Part shown: positions 1 through 7,531 of the stretch, piece by piece
Layout: each line of letters begins with the position of its first letter
Position numbering within the stretch: position 1 is the first letter of the stretch
NCBI GenBank assembly: GCA_023420435.1
Contig: JAEZWE010000145.1
Location: 1 to 10,691, forward strand
Source of the DNA: Bacteroidota bacterium
GTDB lineage: Bacteria > Bacteroidota > Bacteroidia > Flavobacteriales > Weeksellaceae
Direction: 5' to 3'
DNA: 10,691 nucleotides
Translations under genes and position numbers: made by a program
Notes under the pieces: model-generated
The model's input: the letters and a program-made list of their open reading frames with translations, nothing else
The model's database searches: none
Told to the model about the DNA's origin: nothing

Positions 1-189
1 TCCCCGAGGTTCAACACCGGTAGCTTCCACCATCACCAATCCTACTCCACCTTGCGCTCTACTTCCGTAGTGTACTTTATGAAAATCTGTGGCAACTCCA
101 TTTTCACAAGAATACATACACATTGGCGACATTACGATTCGATTTATCAGTTCTAAATTTCTAAATTTTATGGGAGAATATAAAATCAT
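1..189 (-). CDS. NADH:flavin oxidoreductase, Old Yellow Enzyme family (N-terminal 63 residues, partial)
   Basis: This is the beginning of an FMN-dependent Old Yellow Enzyme of the YqjM/NamA class, which reduces activated C=C bonds using NAD(P)H. Translating the minus strand from an ATG at 189 gives an unbroken frame to the window edge. It starts MILYSPIKFRNLEL, the usual first strand of the TIM barrel. MSPMCMYS (residues 20-27) follows, where C24 corresponds to the flavin-tuning cysteine of YqjM. HYGSRAQGGVGLVMVEATGV (residues 40-59) is the family's second conserved block. A TAnnTTTG-type -7 box (CAAATATA on the plus strand, 211-218) lies about 20 bp before the start codon, but I see no good -33 box. 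The gene is divergent from cytidine deaminase. About 80% of the protein lies outside the window, so the substrate class cannot be refined. Confidence 0.88.
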   Translation of the reverse strand, partial: MILYSPIKFRNLELINRIVMSPMCMYSCENGVATDFHKVHYGSRAQGGVGLVMVEATGVEPRG

Positions 190-308
190 CAGTTAATACT
201 TTTAATGATACAAATATAAAGAAACCTCAAAAGTTGTTTTATTTGAATTTTAAGATTTTAGCTTTATGGTTTTAAAATTTTTATATATTTATTCCCCGAA
301 TTTTAAAA

Positions 309-788
309 ATGGAAAAAGAATTCAATATTAAATTTGAAATTATCGCTTCACAAAAAGAGCTCAATAGTGAAGTTAAAAAACTTTGTGATGCTGCATTTGA
401 AGCCAGAACAAAAGCCTATGCCCAATATTCCAACTTCACCGTTGGTTGTGCGCTTTTATTGGAAAATGGAGAAATTATCTCCGGAAATAATCAAGAAAAT
501 GCGGCTTATCCTTCAGGTTTATGCGCTGAAAGAACCACGATTTTTTGGACTTCCGCGAATTATCCAAACCTAAAAATTAAAAAATTATTTGTGATTGGAG
601 CTCCAAAAGATGCTCTAACATCTTTTCCAATTCCGCCTTGTGGAAGTTGCAGACAAAGCATTTTGGAATATGAAGTAAAACAAAATGAAAACATTGAGAT
701 TTATTTTGCTTCTTTGGATGGAGAAATTTATAAAACCAATTCCATCAGAGATTTGCTTCCTTTCTCCTTTGATGCGAGTTTTCTTTAA
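309..788 (+). CDS. cdd: Cytidine deaminase
   Basis: This is a cytosolic pyrimidine-salvage enzyme that converts cytidine and deoxycytidine to uridine and deoxyuridine with a catalytic zinc. The 159-residue protein has the complete signature. The substrate-binding NQEN is at residues 61-64. The zinc and proton-shuttle motif LCAER contains C72 and E74. The second zinc motif PCGSCRQ contains C111 and C114. The length fits the small, three-cysteine (tetrameric) class. The ATG at 309 is the first in frame and puts the fold start at the usual distance from the NxEN motif; no Shine-Dalgarno is visible, as is normal in Bacteroidota. It is transcribed alone: a strong terminator follows 7 bp after the stop, and a separate promoter and riboswitch begin just beyond. 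An internal plus-strand frame at 334-573 is a shadow. Confidence 0.95.
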   Translation: MEKEFNIKFEIIASQKELNSEVKKLCDAAFEARTKAYAQYSNFTVGCALLLENGEIISGNNQENAAYPSGLCAERTTIFWTSANYPNLKIKKLFVIGAPKDALTSFPIPPCGSCRQSILEYEVKQNENIEIYFASLDGEIYKTNSIRDLLPFSFDASFL

Positions 789-794
789 AAATAT

Positions 795-818
795 AATCAG
801 GTAAATCCTGATTTTTTT
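795..818 (+). terminator. Intrinsic terminator of cdd
   Basis: A perfect 7-bp stem, AATCAGG (795-801) and CCTGATT (807-813), has a 5-nt loop and runs into an uninterrupted T tract to 818. It lies 7 bp after the cytidine deaminase stop codon and before the riboswitch promoter, so it separates the two transcription units. Confidence 0.85.
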
Positions 819-834
819 ATTTCACAAGAAAAAT

Positions 835-842
835 TATCTTTG
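835..842 (+). promoter_or_regulatory. Bacteroidota -7 promoter box for the B12 operon
   Basis: TATCTTTG fits the Bacteroidota consensus TAnnTTTG. It ends about 6 bp before the 5' strand of the riboswitch P1 stem (848), which is where transcription would be expected to begin. No clear TTTG -33 box is seen at the right distance, only a T-rich stretch around 811-818. Confidence 0.55.
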
Positions 843-847
843 CAAAA

Positions 848-1027
848 CATTCAGAAAAGGGAATTGTGCGAAAATCACAAACTGTCCCCGCAACTGTAAA
901 TCACAAAAAGCTGGAAGGCCGAAGTCGGAAGATGGAAGTTTAAAAGTTTGAAAATTTTTCTGCAAAAAGTCACTGAGAAACTCGGGAAGGCGCAGAAAAA
1001 GTGAAAGTCAGGAGACCTTGCTGAACG
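848..1027 (+). ncRNA. Cobalamin (B12) riboswitch
   Basis: This is an adenosylcobalamin-class riboswitch in the leader of the outer-membrane B12 receptor. Conserved pieces appear in the right order. P1 is formed by CATTCAG (848-854) pairing with CTGAACG (1021-1027). A GGGAA block lies at about 859-863. The core CTGTCCCCGCAACTGTAA is at 882-899, a GGGAAGG block is at about 984-990, and the B12 box AGTCAGGAGACCTTGC is at 1006-1021. Downstream, GCTTT (1043-1047) can pair with AAAGC (1055-1059), putting a GGAGG Shine-Dalgarno-like sequence (1049-1053) in the loop. A visible ribosome site in a genome that mostly lacks them suggests translational control, but that last point is inference. Confidence 0.96.
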
Positions 1028-1065
1028 TAATAAACAAAAAACGCTTTCGGAGGAAAAGCCTGAAT

Positions 1066-2889
1066 ATGAGAAATAGCTTCTATTTTACCCTATGTGCATT
1101 TTTTGCAACTTATTTTGTTTCGGCACAGGAAACAACAATTGATACCGTTTTTATTTTCGACAAACAAATTGCTGAAGCCAGAAAGACGCAGACTCTCTAC
1201 AAAATTTCCCATGAAGAAATTCAGAAAAATGCGACCAATCTTTCTGAAACTTTACGATTTCAAACGCCAGTTTATATTAAGGAAAATGGACGAGGCGCCG
1301 TTTCTTCTCCTTCATTTCGAGGAACCACAGGGCAACAAACTTCCTTTTTATGGAACGGAATTTCTGTAAATTCCATCTTTTTGGGACAAGGCGATATCAA
1401 TAATCTTTCTTTGTTGAATTATGACAATATCGAAGTAAAATCTGGAGGAGGAAGTGTAGAATATGGAAGCGCAGCAATTGGTGGAACAATACACCTCAAC
1501 AATGAAATTTCTTTTGATAAAGGTTTTAAAGGAAGATTTTTCGCAGAATACGGATCTTTTGAAACTTTAAATTCTTCTTTAAAAACAGCTTACAGCAACG
1601 AAAAATTGGCTTTGGTTTTTTCGGCCGGAATTTCGCAAAGCGAAAATAATTATGAAGTTCCTGAAATAAATTACCTCAACAGAAACGGAAAATACAACAA
1701 CCAAACATTTAATGTAAGTTCTGCTTATCGTTTTAATGAAAATAATCAGATTTATTGGCATTCCCAGCAGTTTTTCGGAGAACAACATTATCCTATTTTT
1801 GAAATTCAGCAGACGAAAACCAAATATTTAAGCGACAGTTTCCGAAGTTTAATTTCCTGGAAAAACTCAGGGGAAAATTATGAAAACCTGTTGAGTACCG
1901 CATATCTTCAGGAGGCTTTTTCCTATTTTCCAAATCTTGAAAAACCGAGAGAAAGTGGCGGAAACGGAAAAACATTCCTTTTCAAAAACGATTTTGATTA
2001 TCAATTGAGAGAAAATTTAAAATTGAATGTCATTGGACAAGCATCTCAGGAAAACGGTGAAGGTTTTAAAAGTGGCATCAAAAAACCAAAAAGATGGGCT
2101 GGTTCTTTAGCAACTTTACTAAAATTTGAAAATCATAAAATATATCTGGAAGCCGGAGCAAAAAAAGAATTTGTAGAAAATATTGAAGCTCCGTTTCTTT
2201 ATTCTTTTGGCGGAAATTATAAATTTGGTTCTCAATTTTTGGTAAAATTTAAAGCGTCGAAAAATTTCAGGTATCCTACTTTCAACGATTTGTATTGGAA
2301 ACCTGGCGGAAATTTGGATTTGAAACCCGAAACTTCTTACCAAGCGGAAATTACCCCACAATTTTCTTATAAAAATTTTAAAATTTCAGTTACCCCATTC
2401 TATAACAAAATTTACGATATGATTCGTTGGATGCCGACTTCTGCGGGTTTTTGGGCTCCAGTAAATACTAATGAAGTCCGGGTTTTAGGTTTGGAGACGG
2501 TTTTGGATTTTTATCAGAAATTCGGAAAACATCAGTTGAATGGAAACATCGGTTATGCCTACACCAAATCTGAAAATTTGGAAACCGGATTTCAACTGAA
2601 TTATGTTCCGATTCATAAAGCTTTTGGAATGATTCAGTATCAAATTCAACCAATAGAATTTTTTGTACAAGGAATGTTTAACGGACAAACTTTTACTTCC
2701 TCAGATGAAAGCAAAACGGATGATATTGAACCTTATTTTGTGATGAATACCGGAATTTCATCCACCATTTTCAAAAATTATAAAATCGGATTTAAAGTGA
2801 ATAATTTAACGGACACCGTTTACGAAACAACTGCTTTTTATCCGCTTCCAAAACGAAACTACAGTATAAATTTATCCATTAACTTTTAA
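1066..2889 (+). CDS. btuB: TonB-dependent outer-membrane receptor, BtuB-like (cobalamin uptake)
   Basis: This is a TonB-dependent outer-membrane transporter, most likely for vitamin B12 since a cobalamin riboswitch precedes it. I chose the ATG at 1066 (607 aa) because it follows GGAGG by 12 bp and begins directly with a signal peptide (MRNSFYFTLCAFFATYFVSA, cleavage near residues 20/21). A longer TTG-initiated frame at 1018 would start inside the riboswitch B12 box. A TonB-box-like DTVFIF lies at residues 26-31. The plug domain follows, with PSFRGTTGQQTSFLWNG, a VKSGGGSVEYGSAAIGG block and the NN ending. After it comes a beta-barrel with many alternating aromatic strands, and the protein ends ...SINLSINF with the terminal Phe typical of outer-membrane barrels. 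The length matches E. coli BtuB. The next gene begins 12 bp downstream, so the two form an operon. Confidence 0.92.
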   Translation: MRNSFYFTLCAFFATYFVSAQETTIDTVFIFDKQIAEARKTQTLYKISHEEIQKNATNLSETLRFQTPVYIKENGRGAVSSPSFRGTTGQQTSFLWNGISVNSIFLGQGDINNLSLLNYDNIEVKSGGGSVEYGSAAIGGTIHLNNEISFDKGFKGRFFAEYGSFETLNSSLKTAYSNEKLALVFSAGISQSENNYEVPEINYLNRNGKYNNQTFNVSSAYRFNENNQIYWHSQQFFGEQHYPIFEIQQTKTKYLSDSFRSLISWKNSGENYENLLSTAYLQEAFSYFPNLEKPRESGGNGKTFLFKNDFDYQLRENLKLNVIGQASQENGEGFKSGIKKPKRWAGSLATLLKFENHKIYLEAGAKKEFVENIEAPFLYSFGGNYKFGSQFLVKFKASKNFRYPTFNDLYWKPGGNLDLKPETSYQAEITPQFSYKNFKISVTPFYNKIYDMIRWMPTSAGFWAPVNTNEVRVLGLETVLDFYQKFGKHQLNGNIGYAYTKSENLETGFQLNYVPIHKAFGMIQYQIQPIEFFVQGMFNGQTFTSSDESKTDDIEPYFVMNTGISSTIFKNYKIGFKVNNLTDTVYETTAFYPLPKRNYSINLSINF

Positions 2890-2901
2890 ATATTTTTCAA
2901 A

Positions 2902-3942
2902 ATGAAAATGAAAATGACCAAACTTTTTTCGATGCTTTTAGCCATCAGTTTACTGTTCAACATTTCTTGTACAGAGGACGATCCCATTGTAACTCCAAAA
3001 GGCGCTTATGAAAACGGATTTTTAGTAGCCAATGAAGGAAATTTTGGAAGCCCAAATGCAAGCGTTTCTTTTATTTCAAAAGATTTAAGCACGATAGAAA
3101 ATAATATTTTTTCAACCAATAACAACAATGCACTTTTGGGTGATGTTCTTCAAACCATTGATTTTAGCGGAGATTGGGCGTATTTCGTTGCCAACAACTC
3201 CAACAAAGTGGTGGTTGCAAACCGCTATACCATGAAAAAAGAAGCGGAAATGACTTCCGAAATTAACCAACCAAGATATATTGCCTTTGCCAATAACTTT
3301 ATTTATGTAACCAACGATGCTTATGGTGGAGATAAATTCCTGAGTATTTTTAAAAATTCAGATCGCAGTTTTGTAAAAAAAATTCCTTTTACAGAAACTA
3401 CAGAAAGAGTAGTTGAAGCCGGTGGAAAAATTTTTGTACAGCACGCCAGCTATGGTTTTGGAAATAAAATAAGCGTTGTGGAAACTTCCGGAAACACCGT
3501 GAGTTCTACCATTACAATTCCTGCTGGACAAATTAATAAAATTGTTTCCAACAACAGTTCGGTGTATGCTATTGCTGCAGACGGAACCAATTCTTACATT
3601 TATCAGTACAGTTCTGCGGGTTCTTTGGTAAAAACTACCAATCTTACAGGTTTGTCTAATGCTACCAATTTAGATATTGAAGGAACCGACTTCTACTTCA
3701 GTAACGGAACTCAAATTTATAAAATGGCGATGAATGCTACAACCGTTCCTTCGTCCATTATCACCGTTACAGATAACTCTTGGTCCACTTTATACGGAAT
3801 GAATGTTATTGACGGAAAAATTTTCACTTCTGATGCAAATGGCGCTACAGCGGATAGTAAGATTACCGTTTATTCTACTTCTGGAAATGTTTTGAAAACT
3901 TTTGATGCAGGAAGAAGCACCAATGGTTTTTATCAAAACTAA
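2902..3942 (+). CDS. btuG: BtuG-like surface lipoprotein, DUF5074/YncE-like beta-propeller (B12 capture)
   Basis: This 346-residue lipoprotein is encoded 12 bp after the B12 receptor. Its signal peptide ends in a lipobox, LLFNISC, with lipidated C23. The acidic run TEDD right after the cysteine resembles the Bacteroidota export signal that places lipoproteins on the cell surface. The mature part consists of repeated blade-like units (for example ENGFLVANEGNFG and VYAIAADGT) and opens with the block I associate with DUF5074. In Bacteroides, the protein in this position, BtuG, is a seven-bladed propeller that binds cobalamin very tightly and docks on BtuB. I infer the same role here from fold, lipidation, operon and riboswitch. 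The start could also be Met3 or Met5, which leaves the lipobox intact. The symbol rests on context and not on alignment. Confidence 0.82.
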   Translation: MKMKMTKLFSMLLAISLLFNISCTEDDPIVTPKGAYENGFLVANEGNFGSPNASVSFISKDLSTIENNIFSTNNNNALLGDVLQTIDFSGDWAYFVANNSNKVVVANRYTMKKEAEMTSEINQPRYIAFANNFIYVTNDAYGGDKFLSIFKNSDRSFVKKIPFTETTERVVEAGGKIFVQHASYGFGNKISVVETSGNTVSSTITIPAGQINKIVSNNSSVYAIAADGTNSYIYQYSSAGSLVKTTNLTGLSNATNLDIEGTDFYFSNGTQIYKMAMNATTVPSSIITVTDNSWSTLYGMNVIDGKIFTSDANGATADSKITVYSTSGNVLKTFDAGRSTNGFYQN

Positions 3943-3965
3943 AATTTTAAAAAAATCAAAAAAAA

Positions 3966-3991
3966 TGGCTTCGTTTGAAGCCACTTTTTTT
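3966..3991. terminator. Bidirectional intrinsic terminator between the btuG-like gene and the DUF2459 gene
   Basis: TGGCTTC (3966-3972) pairs perfectly with GAAGCCA (3977-3983) across a GTTT loop. A T tract follows on the plus strand and a long A tract precedes it, which gives a T tract in minus-strand transcripts. It therefore serves the B12 operon and also the convergent DUF2459 gene, whose stop codon overlaps the T tract. Confidence 0.85.
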
Positions 3992-4703
3992 AATCGTAAT
4001 GTTGGAAAATTCCAAAATCCGTGGGCGTCCAAAGTGCAGCTTTTTGTCCGGCAACTTTTAAACCGTCATTGGTCCAGGTGTTACAAGTATTCAAAAAACT
4101 GTATCTTCCTTTTGCATCGTAGAAAGCATCATTTTTTCCGTAAACTGCATTGGTTTTTATTAAAATTACTTTTCCGTCTTTGGTTCTGTCGAATTTATTT
4201 TTGATGAAAGCAATCAAATCTTTGTATTGATTTTCGGTGATCATGATTTTTTTACAGTCTTTTCCTTCTTTCATTTTTTCGTAAAAAGTACAATGCATTG
4301 CGGATTCACTTAGCCAAAAAGCCGCCTTAAAAGCAGTAGAAAATTTCAAATCAGCCCAAGTTGGGGTATCCAGATAAAAACCTTTATCGCCCCAACCAAT
4401 GGATAAAAAACTAAAATCTTTTCTTTTGGAAACGGTATTTTCGAAAGGAATTTCGCGGCTCCAATCCATCAAATGATTTTTTATCGGAACTACCAAATCG
4501 GTATGTACACCGTTGGTAAGGATATAAACTTCTATTGTTTTGGGATCGTTGGTTTTCTTTTCAGGAACTTCAATCAGGGGAATTAAAAGACCCATTAATA
4601 TATAAAAAACGATAATTCCAAGAGTGATCCAAACTCCTTTTAAAAAAGTAATAATGCCTTTTTTTACATTCATAATTCTTAATCTAATTTTTTTAAATTT
4701 CAT
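3990..4703 (-). CDS. DUF2459 (TIGR02117-like) membrane-anchored protein
   Basis: This 237-residue protein has one N-terminal membrane segment (about residues 24-44) followed by a domain probably exported across the inner membrane. The domain shows the marks I know from DUF2459: TNGVHTDLVVP (63-73), IGWGDKGFYLDTPTW (102-116), an SAMHCTFY block (134-141) and LNTCNTW (204-210). The family has been called urease-associated from gene neighbourhoods, but its reaction is not known to me. The conserved His67 and Cys207 could form a Cys-His site like those of NlpC/P60 folds; this is only a suggestion. No urease genes are present here. The ATG at 4703 is used; the ATG at 4673 (MNVKKGI) is an equally possible start and keeps the membrane segment. 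It is convergent with the B12 operon and shares its terminator. Confidence 0.8.
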   Translation of the reverse strand: MKFKKIRLRIMNVKKGIITFLKGVWITLGIIVFYILMGLLIPLIEVPEKKTNDPKTIEVYILTNGVHTDLVVPIKNHLMDWSREIPFENTVSKRKDFSFLSIGWGDKGFYLDTPTWADLKFSTAFKAAFWLSESAMHCTFYEKMKEGKDCKKIMITENQYKDLIAFIKNKFDRTKDGKVILIKTNAVYGKNDAFYDAKGRYSFLNTCNTWTNDGLKVAGQKAALWTPTDFGIFQHYD

Positions 4704-5054
4704 TAAAATGACTAGTCTCTTAAAAAGCTGGTTATTGTTTCATAAAATTAATATTTAATTTTCTTTAAAATATTTGGAAGTTTAAGAAATTATTGTAAAT
4801 TTAATAGCGAAATACTTAACAATATATGCACAAAAATTCTAAATCGCAGAAGAGATTCAAATTTCGAGTAAAAATTGCGCCAAAAAGAGTTCAACAAAAA
4901 AAATATTGATTTTCGGTGAAGCTTGGTCTTCCTGAAAATCTTTTTTCTTTTTACGGCGTAACTCGCTTTTAAAAATCCTTGAAACCTTTGGTAATAAAGG
5001 TTTGAAAATTTTCCTCCCTCTTTTCGGAAAAAATAAAAATTCCGAAACATATTT
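4704..5054. other. Gene-poor intergenic stretch
   Basis: About 350 bp lie between two leftward genes and contain no convincing gene. A minus-strand frame (4790-5065, 91 codons) overlaps the end of queG. It is rich in Lys, Phe and Arg, has no recognisable domain and looks like a chance frame. The only structured element I see is the inverted repeat at 4982-5003. The stretch must also hold the promoter of the DUF2459 gene, but I find no exact TAnnTTTG box. Confidence 0.6.
4982..5003 (-). terminator. Possible queG terminator (inverted repeat)
   Basis: AAACCTTT (4982-4989) and AAAGGTTT (4996-5003) form a perfect 8-bp stem with a 6-nt loop, about 50 bp after the queG stop codon. In minus-strand transcripts a short T run (ATTTTT) follows only after several other bases, so it would be a weak terminator at best. 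Confidence 0.35.
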
Positions 5055-5996
5055 TTACCCTTCAATTTTTCTGTCTAGAAACTCAATATTTCTTTTCAAA
5101 CCGGAAAATTTTGTCCTTTTAACCGGCGATTTTTTAAAAATTTCTGAAAATATTTCTTGGGTTAATTCTTTCCATTCCTTTTTTTGAAAATTCAATAAAG
5201 CTTCATTTGGTGAAAACTTCGGTTGTTGATGCGGTTTTGAAAAACGGTTCCAGGGACAAACATCCTGACAAATATCGCAACCAAACATCCAGTTTTCCAT
5301 TTTTTTTGAAAATTCTACAGGAATTTCATTTTTCAATTCTATTGTTGCGTATGAAATACATTTGCTTCCGTCGATAATTTTATCTGAAACGATGGCATTG
5401 GTAGGACAAGCATCGATACATTTGGTGCAAGTTCCGCAATGATCGGTTTCCGGAACATCGGTTTCCAACTCCAAATCACAGATTATTTCTGCCAAAAAAT
5501 AAAAAGATCCGTTTTGTTTGGTGATAAGATTGGCGTTTTTTCCAACCCAGCCAATTCCAGATTTTCTTGCCCAACTTCTCTCTAAAATTGGGGCTGAATC
5601 GGTAAAAACTCTGCAATCAAAATCGCCAATTTCTTCCCGAAGTTCAAAAACCAATTCTCTTAAAATATCTTTGATTACTTCATGATAATCCTGGCCATAA
5701 GCGTATTTTGAAATTTTGAAATTCTCCAAATTTTCAATTTCTTTTTCCGGGAAATAATTGTAGGAAAGCGAAATGACGGATTTGGAACCTTCCACCAACA
5801 AACGAGGATCTAAACGTTTATCGAAATGGTTTTCCATATATTTCATTTCGCCATGAAAATTATTTTTCAGAAAATTCTCCAGCGGTTTTGCATCTTCTTC
5901 CAAAAATTCAGTTTTAGAAATTCCACAGCTTTGAAACCCAAATTTTTTCGCTTTGGATTTGATAATGGCGGTATATTTTTCTGAATTTTTATTCAT
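5055..5996 (-). CDS. queG: Epoxyqueuosine reductase
   Basis: This enzyme catalyses the last step of queuosine synthesis in tRNA, reducing epoxyqueuosine to queuosine with cobalamin and two [4Fe-4S] clusters. In the 313-residue protein, the block VFTDSAPILERSWARKSGIG carries the putative catalytic Asp133 and is the family hallmark. The first ferredoxin-type cluster motif has C187, C190, C193 and C197. C213 and the motif CDICQDVCPWN (C240, C243, C247) complete the second cluster set. It is shorter than the E. coli enzyme (about 379 aa) because it stops soon after the ferredoxin part and lacks the C-terminal HEAT-like repeats. The start at 5996 lies just downstream of a TAGTTTTG box on the minus strand (plus 6010-6017), leaving a very short leader. 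B12 dependence links it functionally to the nearby B12-uptake operon. Confidence 0.95.
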   Translation of the reverse strand: MNKNSEKYTAIIKSKAKKFGFQSCGISKTEFLEEDAKPLENFLKNNFHGEMKYMENHFDKRLDPRLLVEGSKSVISLSYNYFPEKEIENLENFKISKYAYGQDYHEVIKDILRELVFELREEIGDFDCRVFTDSAPILERSWARKSGIGWVGKNANLITKQNGSFYFLAEIICDLELETDVPETDHCGTCTKCIDACPTNAIVSDKIIDGSKCISYATIELKNEIPVEFSKKMENWMFGCDICQDVCPWNRFSKPHQQPKFSPNEALLNFQKKEWKELTQEIFSEIFKKSPVKRTKFSGLKRNIEFLDRKIEG

Positions 5997-6009
5997 TAAT
6001 TTCCGGATG

Positions 6010-6036
6010 CAAAACTAAGATTTTTTCCTATTTTTG
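6010..6036. promoter_or_regulatory. Divergent promoter pair for queG and the rhodanese gene
   Basis: Two exact TAnnTTTG boxes lie back to back: TAGTTTTG on the minus strand (plus 6010-6017), pointing at queG, and TATTTTTG on the plus strand (6029-6036), pointing at the rhodanese gene. Neither has a clear TTTG -33 element at the usual spacing, so activity is inferred from the -7 boxes only. Confidence 0.5.
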
Positions 6037-6091
6037 TTGGTGAATTTAAAAACATTCAAAATTAAAAAAGTAAAATATAAAAATTAAAAAT

Positions 6092-6379
6092 ATGTCTTTA
6101 AAAGAAGTTTTAGAATCAGGAAATTACGCATTAATCGATGTTCGTGAACCTATGGAATTGATGATGGATGGTGAAATTGAAGGAGCAAAAAATATTCCTC
6201 TTGGTGAAATTGAAGAGCGACAAGATGAAATTTTACAGCTTGAAAAACCGGTGGTTTTGTTTTGCAGAAGTGGAAACAGAAGCGGAAAAGCTTTGGAATA
6301 TTTGGAATCTCAAGGTTTGAAAGAAGGTTTCAACGGCGGAGGTTGGAGCGAGTTGAAACACGCTTTGGATAATATGTAA
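6092..6379 (+). CDS. Single-domain rhodanese-like sulfurtransferase
   Basis: This is a cytosolic 95-residue protein made of one rhodanese domain and nothing else. Family members carry sulfur as a persulfide on the active-site cysteine and pass it to acceptors such as cyanide, thiols or other sulfur carriers. The conserved parts are LIDVREPMEL (14-23), GAKNIPLGEI (31-40) and the active-site loop LFCRSGNRSG, with the nucleophile C58. The end is GFNGGGWSEL. The loop sequence CRSGNRS is the one common in small bacterial rhodaneses of the GlpE/PspE kind. The length is complete for a single domain. The ATG at 6092 follows an A-rich leader without a Shine-Dalgarno. It is monocistronic, with a terminator about 20 bp after the stop. 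It is the last ordinary chromosomal gene before the recombinase locus. The physiological acceptor is unknown. Confidence 0.92.
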   Translation: MSLKEVLESGNYALIDVREPMELMMDGEIEGAKNIPLGEIEERQDEILQLEKPVVLFCRSGNRSGKALEYLESQGLKEGFNGGGWSELKHALDNM

Positions 6380-6399
6380 TCAACAAAAATTTAAAAATT

Positions 6400-6437
6400 A
6401 TCGCTAAATTAAAACGAAAAAATTAGCGATTTTTTTT
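6400..6437. terminator. Terminator between the rhodanese gene and the recombinase
   Basis: ATCGCTAA (6400-6407) pairs perfectly with TTAGCGAT (6423-6430) across a 15-nt A-rich loop, with eight Ts (6430-6437) after it on the plus strand. It terminates the rhodanese transcript. It also sits directly after the recombinase stop codon on the other strand, where the T run is weaker (ATAATTTTTAAATTTTT), so it may act both ways. Confidence 0.75.
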
Positions 6438-7521
6438 ACAATAAATCCAGCGGACTTTTCAAATTTTGCTTTTTCACGTCCGTTACTGCGGCGTAAATTT
6501 CGATGGTTTTAATATTTTGATGTCCCATTAAATCTTTGATAATTCGGATATCAGTTCCATATTCCAGCAAATGTGTCGCGTAGCTGTGACGCAAACTGTG
6601 GATTCCCACGGTTTTTTGAATCCCGGCTTTTCTCATCGCATTTTTAAAAACCTGTTGTGCGCTTCTGGTACTGTATTGCATTTGGTTTTCGCCTTCAAAA
6701 AGAAATTTTTTCGGGCGAAATTCTTTGTAATAAATTCTTAATTCTTCCAAAATAGAAATGGGCAAATTCACATAGCGATCTTTTTTTCCTTTTGCTTTTT
6801 CGATAAAAACGGTTTTGGCGTAGCCGTCAACATCTTCAATTTTCAGGTTTACAATTTCGCTGACACGAAGTCCCATTCCGTAACAAAGTTGGATGATGAG
6901 TTTGTGTTTTTTATTTTCGGTTATTTCTATAATCTTTCTGATTTCTTCCTGATTCAAGGCTTTTGGCAATTTCAACGGTCTTTTGGGGCGTGGAATTTCA
7001 AAAAATATTTTTTCGCGGTGCAGCACTTTTTCAAAATAAAATTTCAAAGCATTCATTCTGCTGTGAATTTGATTTTCAGACATTTTCAGTTCCGTATGAC
7101 AATGCAAAAGATAACTTCTCAATTTTTCAGTTGATAAATTTTCAACGGGAAAATTTCCAATTTTGTGCAGCAATTGCGCAAATTCATTACAATAGGTTCG
7201 AAGTGTATTTTCACTAAAACCTTTTAGAATGAGTGTTTCCTTAAACCTAGTTAACTCTAGTACATTTTGTTCACTTATCCGCTCTAGAGATTTTTTACCG
7301 ATAATTGTTTTTCCGATTCCAAAAATTTCCCGATTTCTGTTATTGTCAGCAACGAACCAGCATTTTTGGGATTTGCTCCAACACAACTTTGCTTGTTTTC
7401 TTAGAATCGCAACTTTCTTTATATCATTTGAAAATCTCAACCAAATGACGCGAACTTTTTTATAAATATCAGGTTCAGTTTCCACCCATTGCAAGATATT
7501 ACCAGAATGCGCATTTTCCAT
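6436..7521 (-). CDS. Tyrosine recombinase (XerC/D-like, without the IntI insert), presumed cassette integrase
   Basis: This is a 361-residue site-specific recombinase with all catalytic residues: R219 (YGMGLRVSE), the lysine in KGKKDR (244-249), H308 and R311 (HSLRHSYATHLL), H334 (LMGHQ) and nucleophile Y343 (EIYAAV). A SAM-like core-binding domain spans about residues 84-180. Residues 1-80 form an extra N-terminal module with WSKSQKCWFV (48-57), which I associate with a Bacteroidota-specific recombinase group. The C-terminus KSPLDLL recalls the SPLD ending of IntI1. However, only about 60 residues separate KGKKDR from HSLRH, as in XerD. The extra domain of some 30-40 residues that IntI uses to bind flipped-out attC bases is missing. 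It is divergent from the cassette array by 144 bp, the classic integron arrangement. The alternatives are a XerC/D paralogue or phage-type integrase that sits here by chance. Confidence 0.9.
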   Translation of the reverse strand: MENAHSGNILQWVETEPDIYKKVRVIWLRFSNDIKKVAILRKQAKLCWSKSQKCWFVADNNRNREIFGIGKTIIGKKSLERISEQNVLELTRFKETLILKGFSENTLRTYCNEFAQLLHKIGNFPVENLSTEKLRSYLLHCHTELKMSENQIHSRMNALKFYFEKVLHREKIFFEIPRPKRPLKLPKALNQEEIRKIIEITENKKHKLIIQLCYGMGLRVSEIVNLKIEDVDGYAKTVFIEKAKGKKDRYVNLPISILEELRIYYKEFRPKKFLFEGENQMQYSTRSAQQVFKNAMRKAGIQKTVGIHSLRHSYATHLLEYGTDIRIIKDLMGHQNIKTIEIYAAVTDVKKQNLKSPLDLL

Positions 7522-7531
7522 AGCTTAAAAT

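Noticed and set aside
1018..1065. TTG-initiated N-terminal extension of the B12 receptor
   Set aside because: It would start in the riboswitch B12 box and put a basic 16-residue segment before an otherwise perfect signal peptide.
4790..5065. Minus-strand frame of 91 codons downstream of queG
   Set aside because: It overlaps the queG end, has a composition dominated by Lys, Phe, Arg and Ser, shows no domain or promoter, and includes the inverted repeat at 4982-5003. It is most likely a chance frame.
6436..7521. Naming the recombinase intI or xerC/xerD
   Set aside because: The IntI insert is missing, and the extra N-terminal module and SPLDLL tail are not those of chromosome-dimer XerC/D. No symbol is safe.
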